From: Dastarcus helophoroides
Lineage: Eukaryota > Arthropoda > Insecta > Coleoptera > Bothrideridae
Direction of reading: 5' to 3'
DNA length: 64,000 bases
NCBI GenBank assembly: GCA_028583605.1
Contig: CM053332.1
Span: forward strand, 1-64,000
Shown: piece by piece, positions 52,275 through 63,965 of the stretch
Layout of the letters: every line of letters starts with the position of its first letter
How positions within the stretch are numbered: the first letter of the stretch is position 1
The notes under the pieces: generated by a model
The model's input: the letters and a program-made list of their open reading frames with translations, nothing else
The model's database searches: none
Told to the model about the DNA's origin: nothing
Program-made: the position numbers and the translations under genes

Positions 52275-53626
52275 CAGGGTGGACCATAAGTAATGGTACA
52301 CAGAGCAATGGTGAACTTTTTGAATAAAAATAATGTGATTTAGCTACATTTACCTTATACCAAAAGTTGATATTAACAGAGATACAGGGTGTCAAACTAT
52401 GGAGTAAATTGTAATGTAGGCACGAAATTTGGCACAAGGGGGTTTCTTAAGTCGACAAACTTTAATTTGCTAACATATTACCAACAGCTGATAGGGGGCG
52501 CTACCTGCGCTATCCTGCATAATTCTAAATCATCATAACTTTTTTGTGCACCCACGTATATTAGTTTTAAATGGATTATTATATTTCTCTGTATTTTTTA
52601 CGTAAAAAAGGTGTACTTTCTGAAAGTTGATACGAGCAACCGTTTCCAAGATATTTGCCTTTAAAACTTGACGTACCTTGGTTTTAAATTATTAAGATAT
52701 TAAATTTTCAAAGTAGGCTTCAAAAAAAAAGTAATATAGGACAGCTTTGAAAGTTATTTATATCAAATATTACTTTGCTGATAATATTATTACCTAAGAT
52801 TTGAATATCTCAATAAAGAAAATCCAAGAAATTAAGACGTAATTTATTTTCTAACATAGAGATGTGAGATATGATGTCTGAGTTCGCACAAGAAAATTTT
52901 AATAGTCTACGTGGTCAAAGCAGATATTTGAAGATGAATTTCAATAAAAGAGCAGCTAGATTTTTAATTATTTACAATCCCTTTACATGGAAAAGGTCAT
53001 TTTCCACATACTTATTTTTGAAAATAAATTTTGTTTTGATATTTTATTTAAATTTGCTTTAGAAATTAAAAAAATATGTGTAATAATAATGTCAGTAGAG
53101 TAATATTTGATATAAACTATTTTAGAGTCAGTTTTATTACTTTTATTTTGAAACCTACTGCGAAAAATTCACATTTACATAACTTAAAATAAACGTACTG
53201 CAAACTTTGAAGGCAAATATCTTGAAAACGGTTAGCTTGTATCAACATTTAGAAAGTATACTTTTTTACATAAAAAATGTAGGTAAATAAAAATATATAT
53301 TTAAAATAAGTGTACATAAAGGTACAAAAAAGTTATGATGCTTTAGAATTATACAAGGTAGCGCAGGTGGCGCTCCCTATGAGTTACTAGCAATCTGTTA
53401 GCAAATTAAAATTTTTTAACCAAAGAAACCCCCCCTATGCCCTATGTCTATAGTGAAATGTGTTCATCAGTTATGCGAAATAATCACAATTTTTTTTTTC
53501 AACTTTGACACCCTGTATCTCTGTTAATATTAACTTTTCGGTATAAGGTAAATGTAGCTAAATAACGTTATTTTTATACAAAAAATTTACTCTTGCTCTA
53601 TGTACCATTACTTATGGTCCACCCTG
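52275..53626. mobile_element. FB1 foldback element, complete copy in gypsy 5' LTR
   Basis: 1352 bp, starting CAGGGTGGACCATAAGTAA and ending in its complement ...TTATGGTCCACCCTG, with TA on both sides. The arms of ~0.55 kb are inverted repeats of each other ('gataaggggg'-type segments; 'gggggcgctacctgcgctat' against 'aggtagcgcaggtggcgct'). It has no convincing ORF. Its terminus resembles the neighbouring mariner's (GGGTGGACC-ATAAGTA against GGGTGGTCCGATAAGTA), pointing to mariner-type mobilisation. Confidence 0.9.
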
Positions 53627-53758
53627 TATAGAGGGTCCGGTCGGCTATTCCTCAGTTACTCAAGTTAGTTAGAAGTCTATGAATAAGTTAGTTCATTAAA
53701 CAGTTTTAGTGAATTGCAATTGTAGGGTTCAGTTTTGAAATAAAGTGCTTACAATTCA
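53627..53758 (+). repeat. gypsy 5' LTR, downstream part
   Basis: From the regenerated TATA context ('tatagagggtccggtcgg') through 'gaaataaagtgcttacaatt' to CA. It aligns with 15418-15532 and with 63966 onward. Confidence 0.85.
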
Positions 53759-53849
53759 GTAAGTGAAGATTTAGAAGAAGAAGAAGAACTAGGTCAGGAA
53801 TGCAGACAAACAAGAATTGAATAGTCTATTAGCAAATATAACATAAAAA

Positions 53850-54250
53850 ATGGAAGTAGATGTCGCAAAAATGAAAGAAGAGATTGGCGAAGTCTAAGAA
53901 GAATTCAACGGCAAGCTTCTTGATTCGGAAAATGCAACACAGAAGAAGATCAGGCACATCGAAAATGACGTGAAGAAGTTGCTAAATGGACAATTCACAC
54001 AACACGAATCCGATAGTGTACCTGCTACTTCTTCTCAAAAGATGAAACCTCCGACCTATGATGGAAAAATATCCTTCCAGACCTACAGAAAGTAGTTCGA
54101 AGCTGCTGCTAAGGCCAACAGGTGGACGAAGGACGAAAAGGCAACCTCAATGGTGGCATCCCTGCGCGGAGAAGCTCTGGAACTACTCCGAACTCTATCT
54201 GATCATGAACAATCTAACTATGAAAATCCTAGTTAGGGCTTTAGAGCTGA
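53850..54250 (+). pseudogene. gypsy gag remnant
   Basis: ATG at 53850 (MEVDVAKMKEEIGEV, then stop), continuing with KIRHIENDVKKLLNGQ, the capsid start MKPPTYDGKISFQTYRK (stop) FEAAAKANRWTKDEKATSMV and ASLRGEALELLRTLS. This is an insect mdg1/412-like or CsRn1-type gag by resemblance; I cannot assign the clade firmly. The rest of the capsid, nucleocapsid and protease are deleted: coding jumps from gag to the pol linker at about 54240-54310. Confidence 0.82.
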
Positions 54251-54320
54251 GATTTGATGACCACGCAAAAAGAAGGGTACGACCCTGACAGTCTGTACCC
54301 CGGTAGCCTCAATAAGCTCC

Positions 54321-55730
54321 TTGGATTACAAATGCGCGCCAGTACAGGAAACGAAGATTGGGCAAGTCAAGTTGGAAGTGGACCTAAAACACCTGTCCAA
54401 GGAAGAAACAGTTATGGCTAGATCATTTCTCAAGAAAAACCACGGCGCTTTTACCGATGGAGACCAAAATCTAGGAAGGACGGACGTAGTTCGACACAAA
54501 ATCAACAAGGGCGATGCAACACTTATTCGTCAACCCCCAAAAAGTGTACATGTAGTCCAGGAAGATAAAGTCGCGGGACTAGTTAAGAAGATGATGAAGG
54601 ATGGAGTTATCGAGGAGTCCAATACTCCATGGTCTTCCCCTGTAGTCTTGGTTACAAAGAAGGACAGGTCAATAAGATTCTGCGTCGACTACCGGAAATT
54701 AAATGACGTCACTAAAAAGGACAGCTATTCCTTGCCAAGGATTAATGACACCTTAACAACCTTGTCTGGGTCCACCTGGTTTTCAACTTTGGACTTAAAA
54801 AGTGGATATTGGCAAGTGAGCATAGACCCCGACGACATAGAAAAGACGGCCTTTTCATTTGAGGGTGGATTATATCAGTTCACGGTTATGCCTTTTGGAC
54901 TAAGCAACGGACCTGCCACTTTCGAACATCTAATGGAACTGGTACTTCGAGAACTCACTTAGAAAATCTGCTTCTTTACTTAGATGACGTCATGGTAATG
55001 GGCAAGAGCTTTAAAGAACATCTGGAAATATTTCAAGAAGTCTTCGACAGGTTAAAGCAAGCTAACTTAAAGCTAAATCGTAAGAAGTGCTCTTTGTTTC
55101 AAAGAAAAGTAGAATTCTTGGGCCACTCCGTATCAGCCGCAGGAGTAGAAACAAATATCAGCAAGACTCAAGCAATCCGTGACTGGCCAAGACTCAAAGA
55201 TAAACATGAACTGAGGAATTTCTTGGGGTTATGCGCCTATTACAGAAGATTTGTGCAAGGTTTCGCCAACATCGCTGCGCTATTACACCGACCAGCGGAA
55301 GGAAGAACGCCGTATGTATGGACTCCCGATAGTGATACCGCTTTCCGAAAACTGAAGTCCGCTTTGTGCTCAAGCCCTATCTTGGTTTATCCTCAGCAGA
55401 ATGGAAAGTTCGCGTTAGACACTAATGCCAGCAACGTCGGCGTTGTGGCTGTGCTATCCCAAGTTCAAGGCAGTGAAAAAAGAGTCATCGAATATTATAG
55501 CAAGATCCTGATGAAGTCGGAGAGGAACTATTGCACCACCAGGAAAAAACTTGTTGCGATAGTAAAGGCCGTGGAACACTTTCACAAGTATTTGTATGGG
55601 CAAGAATTCCTCATCAGTACAGATCATTCGGTGCTTTCTTGGTTACTCCAAATGAGGAACGCAGAGAGACAGACGGCTAGATGGTTTAAAAGGCTCCAAC
55701 AGTATCACTTTAAGGTGCATCATTGATCGG
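54321..55730 (+). pseudogene. gypsy reverse transcriptase and RNase H
   Basis: EVDLKHLSKEETVMARSFLK leader, RT motifs KMMKDGVIEESNTPWSSPVV, IRFCVDYRKLNDVTKKDSYS, WFSTLDLKSGYWQVSIDPDD (motif A), TAFSFEGGLYQFTVMPFGLS, then a TAG plus 1-base frameshift near 54960 just before the catalytic LLYLDDVMV (YLDD 54977-54988, intact). Then KCSLFQRKVEFLGHSVSAAG and LRNFLGLCAYYRRFV; RNase H: FALDTNASNVGVVAVLSQVQ (Asp-Ala-Ser altered to TNAS), YCTTRKKLVAIVKAVEHFHK and STDHSVLSWLLQMRN. The best-preserved gene in the window. Confidence 0.93.
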
Positions 55731-57094
55731 GATGACAGCATAACAGCGCTGATGTTTTGTGGGGATTGCAAACACTGCAGACGAGTTGAGGACTATGAGG
55801 ACATATTGGACATAAAGGTCACATATGTCCAGCCAGAAGATGGATGGGCTCTTGAAGATCTTCGGGAGCTACAAAAGAGCAATGCTGATATCGAACCCAT
55901 ATTGGAATGAAAAGAAGCTAGAAATAGACCTGAATGGCAAGAAGTTTCTGACAGGAGTACAGTTTTTAAGAATTTGTGTGCCCAATGGAAATCCCTACAG
56001 GTAGAGGATGTGGTGCTAAAGAGAGCATGGGAAAGCGCGAATGGACAGCGCGCCAAATTGCAGTTGGTGGTAGCTCAGGAGAAGATTCCAAAGGTTTTGT
56101 GGGAGGTGCACCATGGCACCTCTGGTGGACACATAGGAATGAACAAGATCCTGGAGAAGTTTCGAAAACGGTTCTATTGGGTTAACTGCAGGGAGGACGT
56201 CGAGCGGTGGTGTCGAAAATGTGTCACCTGCGCTGTATCCAAGGGTCCTGGTACAAGAACCAAAAGTGCCCTAAAGCTGTATAATGTGGGAACTCCATTT
56301 GAAAGAATTGCGATTGATGTGGCGGGACCATTTCCAACATCAGACGATGGAAACAAGTACATCCTGGTAGCCATGGATTATTTCAGTAAATGACTTGAAG
56401 CTTACACCATTCCGAACCAGGAAGCTACTACAGTCGCAAGGGTTTTTGTGGACAACTTCATATGTCTATTTGGTGTTCCCTTGGAACTACACTCAGACCA
56501 AGGGGGTATTTTAAGAGGTGTAAGGTCTTCTTAGAATAAATAAAACTCAAACGACACCTCTTCATCCACAGTCTGATGGAATGGTGGAAAGATTTACCAG
56601 AACCTTAAATGAACATCTTTCGAAGGTCGCTTCCAAGCATCAGACAGACTGAAACCGACATCTACCACTGTTTCTAATGGAATATCGAGCGGCAACTCAT
56701 GAAACTACAAACTCCGTCAAAATTGATCTTCGGGAGGGAACTGCGGCTTCCATGCGACTTGGTGTTTGGATCACCAAGGGGGACCTCCAGGAAAACGATG
56801 GGTTTCGTAAACGGCTTGAGAGAAGGGATATTGGAGACACATGTCCTGGTGCGGACAAAGATCAACTTGGCGATGGACCGGATGAGAACAAGATATGAAG
56901 TAAACGCCGACCATGGTGGTTTCAAAGAAAGCGAATTGGTAAGACTCTACAACCCTCAGCGGAGGAAAGGAGTTTCGCCGAAGTTTACGCCATTTTGGGA
57001 AGGGCCGTACAAAGTGGTAAAGAGGATCAACGATTTGGTATACAGGATCCAGCGTAGCCCTAGGACCAAGACGAAAGTGGTAGAGACAGTGTAA
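55731..57094 (+). pseudogene. gypsy integrase
   Basis: After a frame-broken linker, the H2C2 zinc domain HHGTSGGHIGMNKILEKF...CRKCVTC (about 56110-56235), catalytic core AIDVAGPFPTSDDGNKYILV (first Asp, about 56315), TGA for Trp at 56391, LHSDQGG (second Asp, about 56490), and MVERFTRTLNEHLSK with the Glu (about 56580). Then, after a stop and frameshifts, MEYRAATHETTNS, KLIFGRELRLPCDLVFGSPR and the GPY/F module FTPFWEGPYKVVKRINDLVY to the stop at 57094. The same C-terminus is duplicated at 14728-15240. Confidence 0.9.
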
Positions 57095-57155
57095 ATATAG
57101 TGGCGAAGTGACTGATTGGTATTGATCGAAACGATCAGTCTTAAGAGAGAGACAG

Positions 57156-57318
57156 TGTAACAAAATGTAATTATAAAGTTTAGTTGTGAAATTTTTAGAA
57201 AATTTGATAAGGGGAAGCGGCGACGATAATAAATCAAACGGCAGATAAGTGCTCCAGAAATTTCGACAAACGATAAGTCTTAACTGCTGAATTTTTCTAG
57301 AACACGAATGGAGATCTA
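57156..57318 (+). repeat. gypsy 3' LTR, upstream part
   Basis: TGTAACAAAATGTAATTATA onward, directly after the purine tract. It aligns with 52119-52274 and ends at 'gatc' + TA, where FB1 is inserted. The downstream part of this LTR starts at 63966. Confidence 0.85.
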
Positions 57319-58240
57319 CAGGATGGACCATAAGTAATGATACATAGAGCAAGAATAGATTTTTCGTATAAAAATAACCACATTTACCTTATACCAAAAG
57401 TTGATATTAACGGAGATACAGGGTGTCAAAGTTGAAAAAAAATTGTGAATGTTTTTTCGCATAACTGATTAGCACATTTCACTACCTACAGACAAGAAAT
57501 TTGGCATAAGGGGGTTTCTTTGGTCAAAAAATTCTAATTTGCTAACAGATTGTCAGTAAGTCATCGGAGGCACTACCTGCGCTACCTTGTATTATTCTAA
57601 AGCATCATAACTTTTTTGTGTCTTCATGTACCGGGTGGCCAACTAAGAAAGGGCGCCGGCTATATCTCAGCAACGAACCATCCCACAGTTTTGAGAAAAA
57701 AAATTAATGAAGAAAAGTGGCCCTGAAAAATCGCTGGAAATTATTTTTGAGGTTCTAAAATGACCGCTAAATGGCGTAATACGTGGAGCTAAATAGTACA
57801 TTAGGATTTTCTCGAAATTTTGCTTAATTAAAGTATTAAAGTATATCGAAAATTTATGCATTGTAATCCTAAAGTAGTTTTGATATATTTTGTTTTACAC
57901 TCTTGCTTCTATTTCTAAAAATAAAGTGGTGGGGAGACATTGAAAAAAAATTTTTTCAAATAGAATTTATTTCAGTTAGCCTCAATAAAATTTAACAAAT
58001 TTAGTCTGTATAGAAAGAGTGTTATTTAGTCTATCAAAAGCACTTTCATATGTTTTTATTTTTAAATTATTGTCGATCCTACAGTGCGTTATATAAAATG
58101 ATAACAAATTTCGCCGTTTTTCTAAAAAAAATTAAATAGGATGATATGTCAATTCTAATGTTTTCAAATAGAGAATTGAGAACTCTAGATATCAGTAAAA
58201 ATCGCAACTCGATATCTTTTGTCTAACCGGAGATAGTGGC

Positions 58241-59150
58241 AATTAAAATTTCAGTAACGTAAAAGCTTGATGACATTGTTTACCAGTTTAAAATACGAAA
58301 TCAGAGGATGTTTAGAATTTGTCTTACATAATATAAAAATAAGTAATTAACATACCTACAATGATCTAATAGTAATAACAGTGAATAATGTAAAAAATTA
58401 ACAGAAGAAACAATTTAATGTTTAAAAAAGTTAAAAAAAAGACACTGCATTACATTAAAAATGTTAAATTAATGTCGTCTATTGAATGGAGCCCTAGATG
58501 TTCAAACTGACCGCATCATTTTCATGCAGAGAATCCTCTGACGAATGAACAACACTGCAATTTCAACTTTTACCATTGACCATTCTACCACTCTAAATAG
58601 TGTTTCTTATTCTTTCGATCATGTCTTTTGTAGACTTATTGGCAAAAAAAAGGTCTTCTATTCGCCTAACAAATAAAAATCGAGGCAAGTCAGATCTCGG
58701 GACCTGGATGGCCAAGAAAACTGACTTCCATTTCCTATCGGCCTCCCACGTGGGCCTGGTTTTGAACGGTGGTTCAGCATATCCCCAAGTCATTAGCTAT
58801 TGTTCTAGCACTTAAACGAGGATTAAATTTCACATATTCTAAAACATTTATAATATTTTGTTCGATGCGACCTCTAAGTTATCTTCTAAACATAGCAACA
58901 TGCACATTTCCTGTGATGCTTATGCGATGTATCAGTCGAAGGAAAACTATTTCACTTTGATTACGTTTTTCGGGATACTGCACGCGTAGATTTAGCAGCA
59001 TCAGTTGCATTTTGATGCATTCGAAATAAATGGTTAGTTAGCATGTCATATGCTTCTCCATTTGTTTAAATTTTTAATTTTAATAATTTAAATACAAATC
59101 TTCTCCCCTGAACCCAATTTTTTATTTTATAAAGAAATATAAAATCGGAA
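58241..59150. other. FB2 interior, unrecognised
   Basis: AT-rich interior of FB2 with a slightly GC-richer patch at 58640-58790. Frames of 60-70 codons on both strands overlap one another there. I cannot support a gene. Confidence 0.45.
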
Positions 59151-60184
59151 ATAACAATCAGTTAGAAGAACAGGGGCCCGTAACACAAACTTACAATTGT
59201 AACAAGTCTTCAAGTTACAAGCAATTTGCCTGTACCTACAATTCCTACATAATTCGGTTAACACAACGCAAATTGTTACGATTGTAGAAATTCCATGAAC
59301 CTTGTCTCGTAATATGATAGGAGACAAATATGTGATAAAGAAAACAATACCATCCATGCACGTATGTGCTGGCAAAAATATTGGGAACCCTCAGTTCTTT
59401 ATTTTTGTACTATAAAACTATAAAAACAAATGTCTATTATTCTAGAGAGTCAAATGCAACGATTTTATTTATCACAAGGACACTCACTGGCACCTTCACT
59501 AACAATAAGTTCGTTTTTTGTTTCGAAGTTTGAAATTATTCATCATGTTTATTTTGCTTGAATTAATGATATTTGTACAAAATATCCCAAAATCATCGGA
59601 GGAGCTGCGGAACGTAATGCAAATTGTACAAATCGTACAAAACTCTAGGAAATTATCTATACTTGTATTCATTCTGTAACACTACTCAGCTTGTAATTAC
59701 ATGTGCGGTGTCAGTAATTACAGAAGAAATATCACATATGTAAACGGATTCTGTAACACAACGCCTTCACTTGTATGCATATTTTGCAGTATATTCTACA
59801 AGTGTAGGTAATGTTCTACAAGTCTTCAACCTTAGGTAAATAGTGCTTTTCTCCAAAACGGCTTTAAAGATTTCAATGAAATTTAGTATATGGGTTATTT
59901 TTGCTTTAAAAAGATTATATAGGCACTTGGCTTTTTGGTAAAAATTTGGGATCACTATTTTTCAGGGCCATCTTGATCCTTCAGGCATAATTATTTTATC
60001 TCCCAAACGGCATTGTTGATTTCAATAAAACTTGACAACTAGCAGTTTTTTGGGCCTGAAAGACGATATAAATGGATATCATTTTGATAAACATTCGAAA
60101 TTAGCATTTTTTAAGGATATTATATATTTTTTGCAATTAACTGATTAAAACATTTGTTTTTCCGCACAAGATTTATTGAAAAAC

Positions 60185-60245
60185 AATATAAAGTGATTGA
60201 CGTTTCGACCTCTATCGTAAGATGCTTCGTCAGGAACGGTATTTT
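60185..60245 (-). ncRNA. hammerhead ribozyme motif 4 (type I), weak stem I
   Basis: On the minus strand CTGACGA is at 60233-60227, stem II GCATCT/AGAGGT (one wobble, one mismatch) around UACGAU, GAAA at 60206-60203, and GUC with C at 60199. Stem III is ACGU with no loop at all, so it can only form between two molecules or units. The base pair next to the core in stem I is mismatched, so self-cleavage is doubtful here. Confidence 0.65.
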
Positions 60246-60799
60246 TGATCTTTGAAACAGCTTTTTAATAATATGTTTGTATGTTTGATTAGAGGCAAGG
60301 AAAGGTTAGCGTGAGATTACAAACATTGGGCAATACATACGTAACTTGCCTAAACTTAAATTATCGGAATATTCTGAATATTTTTACTAGGCATAAAGAA
60401 ATACTTTTCGCAAGGAAAATATATGTTCTACTTCCATCAGTGGCGTCCGCACTAGCATGGCCATTTTTAACAAAATAAATGGTACGCTACTGCTTTTTTT
60501 CAAAACAGGAACTCATTTCATAAACATGTTTTTTAATTTTATTTAACATTTCTGCGACTCAGTTTGAAAATATTTAAATTTTTATTAGTGAATGTTGACA
60601 ATATTCTAAAACATTATTTGAAATATGACTACGTGATAGCTAAATTTATTTAAAACGTCACCTCATGTCAGTTGACAAAAATTGCTTAGTTTATTTTACA
60701 TAGAATAGGAAAAAAATAAAATATAGGAGACCAAACTTAGATATGAAAAAAAATTGTTTGATAAATTATGAAAATATAAAAATATAAAAAATATAAAAA

Positions 60800-60862
60800 A
60801 AGTTTATAGCACTGGACATCGATGTTTCGCCCTCATTTGAGCTCGTCAGCAGTACATAAATC
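60800..60862 (-). ncRNA. hammerhead ribozyme motif 5 (type I)
   Basis: On the minus strand CTGACGA is at 60849-60843, stem II GCUC/GGGC (one U-G) with loop AAAUGA, GAAA at 60828-60825, and GUC with C at 60815. Stem I GTACTG/CAGTGC is 6 bp with one U-G, followed by TTTAT/ATAAA pairing after a small bulge. Stem III is the 10-nt palindrome ACAUCGAUGU, which could fold as a tiny hairpin or pair between copies. All core residues are present. Confidence 0.8.
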
Positions 60863-63800
60863 GAAAGGGAACAATGAGGAAGAAATACTTATAAATTAAA
60901 AATTAAAATATATAAAAAAAAACTTTTCTTACACTGTTTAAAAAAGTTTATCCTGTGCACGCATATTTATGGACATATCTAATTTGCGCCGTAATCGCCT
61001 ATGTCTGATCCAATAAATTTTGCTTGAAATAAATAACATTATTACTCCTAAGCAAAATCTAAATCCGATACTGCTATCCTTCGATCCTGAATTGAAAAGA
61101 TTTAAAAAAAATTTTGAAAACCTAACTAAAATCATTTATTGTATTATTATAAAAGTATAAACCTTACTAATAATTAAGGATAATAAAAAATATCACTCAC
61201 ATTTTGATTAAATTTGATCACGAAAATGATACCTAAATCGTTTTTCTGGAAATAATAAAATAGTAATAATGGTTTAATATCTAGACATGATTTTCTGAAT
61301 AAACATTTATTTTCTCTAAAGAAGAAAAATAAATCAGTCAGCGAAGCTCGCTTTCCCGATGATATAACTTGTTTCATGTGTAGGCTACATATGTAAAGAA
61401 TCGCCGAGTTTCTACAATTGTAGCGAATTGCGTTGTGTTACCGAATTATGTAGGACTTGTACGTATAGGTAATACGATACAAATGTATGAGCTAATTTAT
61501 AAGAAAACAATGCAGCAGAAGCACGTTGAGAGCGTCTGAAAAAGCATTGGAAAGCTCTGAGTTCTTTATTTTTATAAAAGCAAATGCCCATTAATATCAT
61601 TAGGCCAAAAAATAAATAAAATATTATTTATTTCGTGCCTAGTCTGTCAAGATAGCGATTTTGTTTATCACAAGGAGAGCAGTTAACAATTTTGGCAAGA
61701 TTGTTTTTTGCTTTGAAATTATTTATTCGTCGTATTCACATTGCTTAAATATTAAACGGTACTTATACTGATTCATACATATCTAGCCATAATAATTTAT
61801 AAACTATTTAACAATAAATACGATACACGACGACGGCTCTATCTAAAGAATCGAGATGTCTCCAAAAATGAATTATCCCAAATGGAATGGCACCTGCCTA
61901 AATTGTCTTTTCAAAGCGTTAGAGCCGTTTTGGAGAAAAAGAACTCTAAAATAGATAAATCTACACTTTTAAATGTATGCTGTAACATAAAAGTAGAAGA
62001 AGTGCTAGCTTTGTGCTGCAAAATCCCCTTATATGTGTGATATTTTTTCCGTAATTACTGGCGTCGCATTGATATTAACAAGTTGCATTGTGTTAAGGAA
62101 TAACTACAAGTGTAGAATAATTTCTTACAATTGTAGGACTTGTAAGGTTTGTGTTATAGGCCCCAGGTAGTAAACACAATTGCAACCTTAAAGATCTGCA
62201 CTTTTTGTATTTCATTTTCGCAGTTAACTTTTTTCAAGGGCCACTTGACCACTTTTGTAGGCAAACTATGTGATTATTTATAACTTAAATTTTGTTTGCC
62301 AATATCTTCGGTTAGACAAAAGATATCGAGTTGCGGTTTTTACTGGTATTTAGGGTTTTTAATTCTCTATTTTAGGGTATCCAAACTGACATATCATTCT
62401 ATTTAATTTTTTTTTAAAAAAAGGCGAAACTTGTTACCATTTTATATAACGTACTGTAGCAGCGACAACAATTTTAAAATAAAAACATGTGAAAGTGCCG
62501 TCGATAGACTAAATGACACTCTTTCTATAGAGACTAGATTTGTTAAATTTCCTTAAGGCTAACTGAAGTAAATGGTATTTAAACCATTTTTTTCGACCTC
62601 TCCCTACCACTTTATTTTTAAAGACAGAACAAAAAGTGTAAAACAAAACAAATCGAAATTACTCTAGGATTACAATGCATGTATTTTCAATATACCTTAA
62701 TTAAGCAAAATTTCGAGAAAACATTAATTTTTTATTCAGTCTTACCTATTACGCCACCTAGCGGTCATTTTAGAACTCCAAAAATATTTTCCAGTGATTT
62801 TTCAGGGCCACTTTTCTTACTAAATTTTTTTTTCCAAAGCTGTGAAGTGATTCGTTGCTGAGATATAGCCGGCTTCCTTTCTTAGTTGGCCACCCAGTAC
62901 ACTGATTTTAAACAGATATTTTTATTTACCTACATTTTTTACGTAAAAAAGTTATACTTTTTAAATGTTGATACAAGCAATCGTTTTCAAGATATTTGCC
63001 TTCAAAGTCTGCCGTACGTTTATTTTAAGTTATGTAAATGTGAATTTTTCACAGCAGGTTTCAAAATAAAACTAATAAAACTGACTTTAAATAGTTTATA
63101 TCAAATATTACTCTGCTGACATTATTATTACACATATTTCTTCAATTTCTAAAGCAAATTTAAATAAAATATCAAAACAAAATTTATTTTCAAAAATAAG
63201 AATGTGGAAAATGACCTTTTCCATGTAAAGGGATTGTAAATAATTAAAAATCTAGCTGTCTTTTATTGAAATTCATCTCCAAATATCTTTGACTACCCAG
63301 ACTATTAAAATTTTCTTGTACGGACTCAGAGATCATATTTCACATCTCTATGTTAGAAAATAAATTACGTCTTAATTTTTTGGATTTTCTTTACTGAAAT
63401 TTTCAAAATTTAGGTAATAATATTATCAGCAGAGTAATATTTGACATAAATTAGTTTCAAAGCAGTCTTATGATTACTTTTTTTTCCAGCCTTCTTGAAA
63501 AATTTAATATTTTAGTAATTTAAAACCAAGGCACGTCAAGTTTTAAAGGCAAATATCTTGAGAACGGTTGCTCGTACTAACTTTCAGAAGGTACACCTTT
63601 TTTACGTATAAAATATGGAGAAATAAAATAACCCATACAAAATTGATATACGTGGATGAATAAATAAGTTATGATGATTTAGAATTATGCAGGATAGCGC
63701 AGGTAGCGCCCCCTATCAGCTATTAGTAATATGTTAGCAAATTAGAGTTTGTCGACTTAAGAAACCGCCTTGTGCCAAATTTTGTGTCTATATTACAATT

Positions 63801-63965
63801 CATTCCATAATTATACGAAAAAATTGAAACTTTTTTTTCAAACTTTGACACCCTGTATCTCTGTTAATATCAACTTTTAGTATAAGGTAAATGTAGCTAA
63901 ATCACATTATTTTTATTCGAAAAATCCACCATTGCTCTGTGTACCATTATTTATGGTCTACCCTG

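Larger units (their letters stand above)
59171..62165. mobile_element. element FB3 with GGGGCC-TAACACAAAC termini inside FB2
   Basis: Left end AGGGGCCCGTAACACAAAC (about 59171), right end the complement GTTTGTGTTATAGGCCCC (about 62148-62165). Beyond the ~20-bp termini both ends carry repeated 'tacaattgtag', 'acaagt', 'gttaacacaa' words. Two direct copies of an internal block (59387-59590 and 61552-61755: 'agttctttattttt', 'gatttt(a/g)tttatcacaagga', 'gaaattattcatc' against 'gaaattatttattc') suggest a nested or duplicated element about 2.2 kb apart. The superfamily is uncertain; the termini are hAT-like or MITE-like. Confidence 0.6.
57631..62897. mobile_element. foldback DNA element FB2, 5.27 kb with ~0.6-kb arms
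   Basis: Starts CCGGGTGGCCAACTAAGAAA; ends in the complement ...TTTCTTAGTTGGCCACCCAG. TA duplications at 57629-57630 and 62898-62899 inside FB1. Arms about 57631-58240 and 62290-62897 share 'ccggctatatctcagcaacg', 'gaccgcta', 'tttctcgaaattttgcttaa', 'gaaagagtg', 'gcaactcgatatcttttgtc'. The large interior contains FB3 and hammerhead motifs. Interior frames (e.g. 58593-58960) resemble no transposase I know. Confidence 0.85.
57319..63965. mobile_element. FB1 foldback copy in gypsy 3' LTR, split by FB2
   Basis: Left piece 57319-57630 and right piece 62898-63965 together match the complete FB1 at 52275-53626 ('aggatggaccataagtaatg' at the start; 'ccaccattgctctgtgtacc...ggtctaccctg' at the end). 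The right piece is oriented so that centre and right arm follow. Interrupted at a TA by FB2. Ends CCCTG then TATAAATAG, i.e. the LTR TATA box. Confidence 0.87.

Noticed and set aside
57771..58960. Short genes in the FB2 interior (e.g. 58593-58815)
   Set aside because: Overlapping frames on both strands, no motif and no start context.
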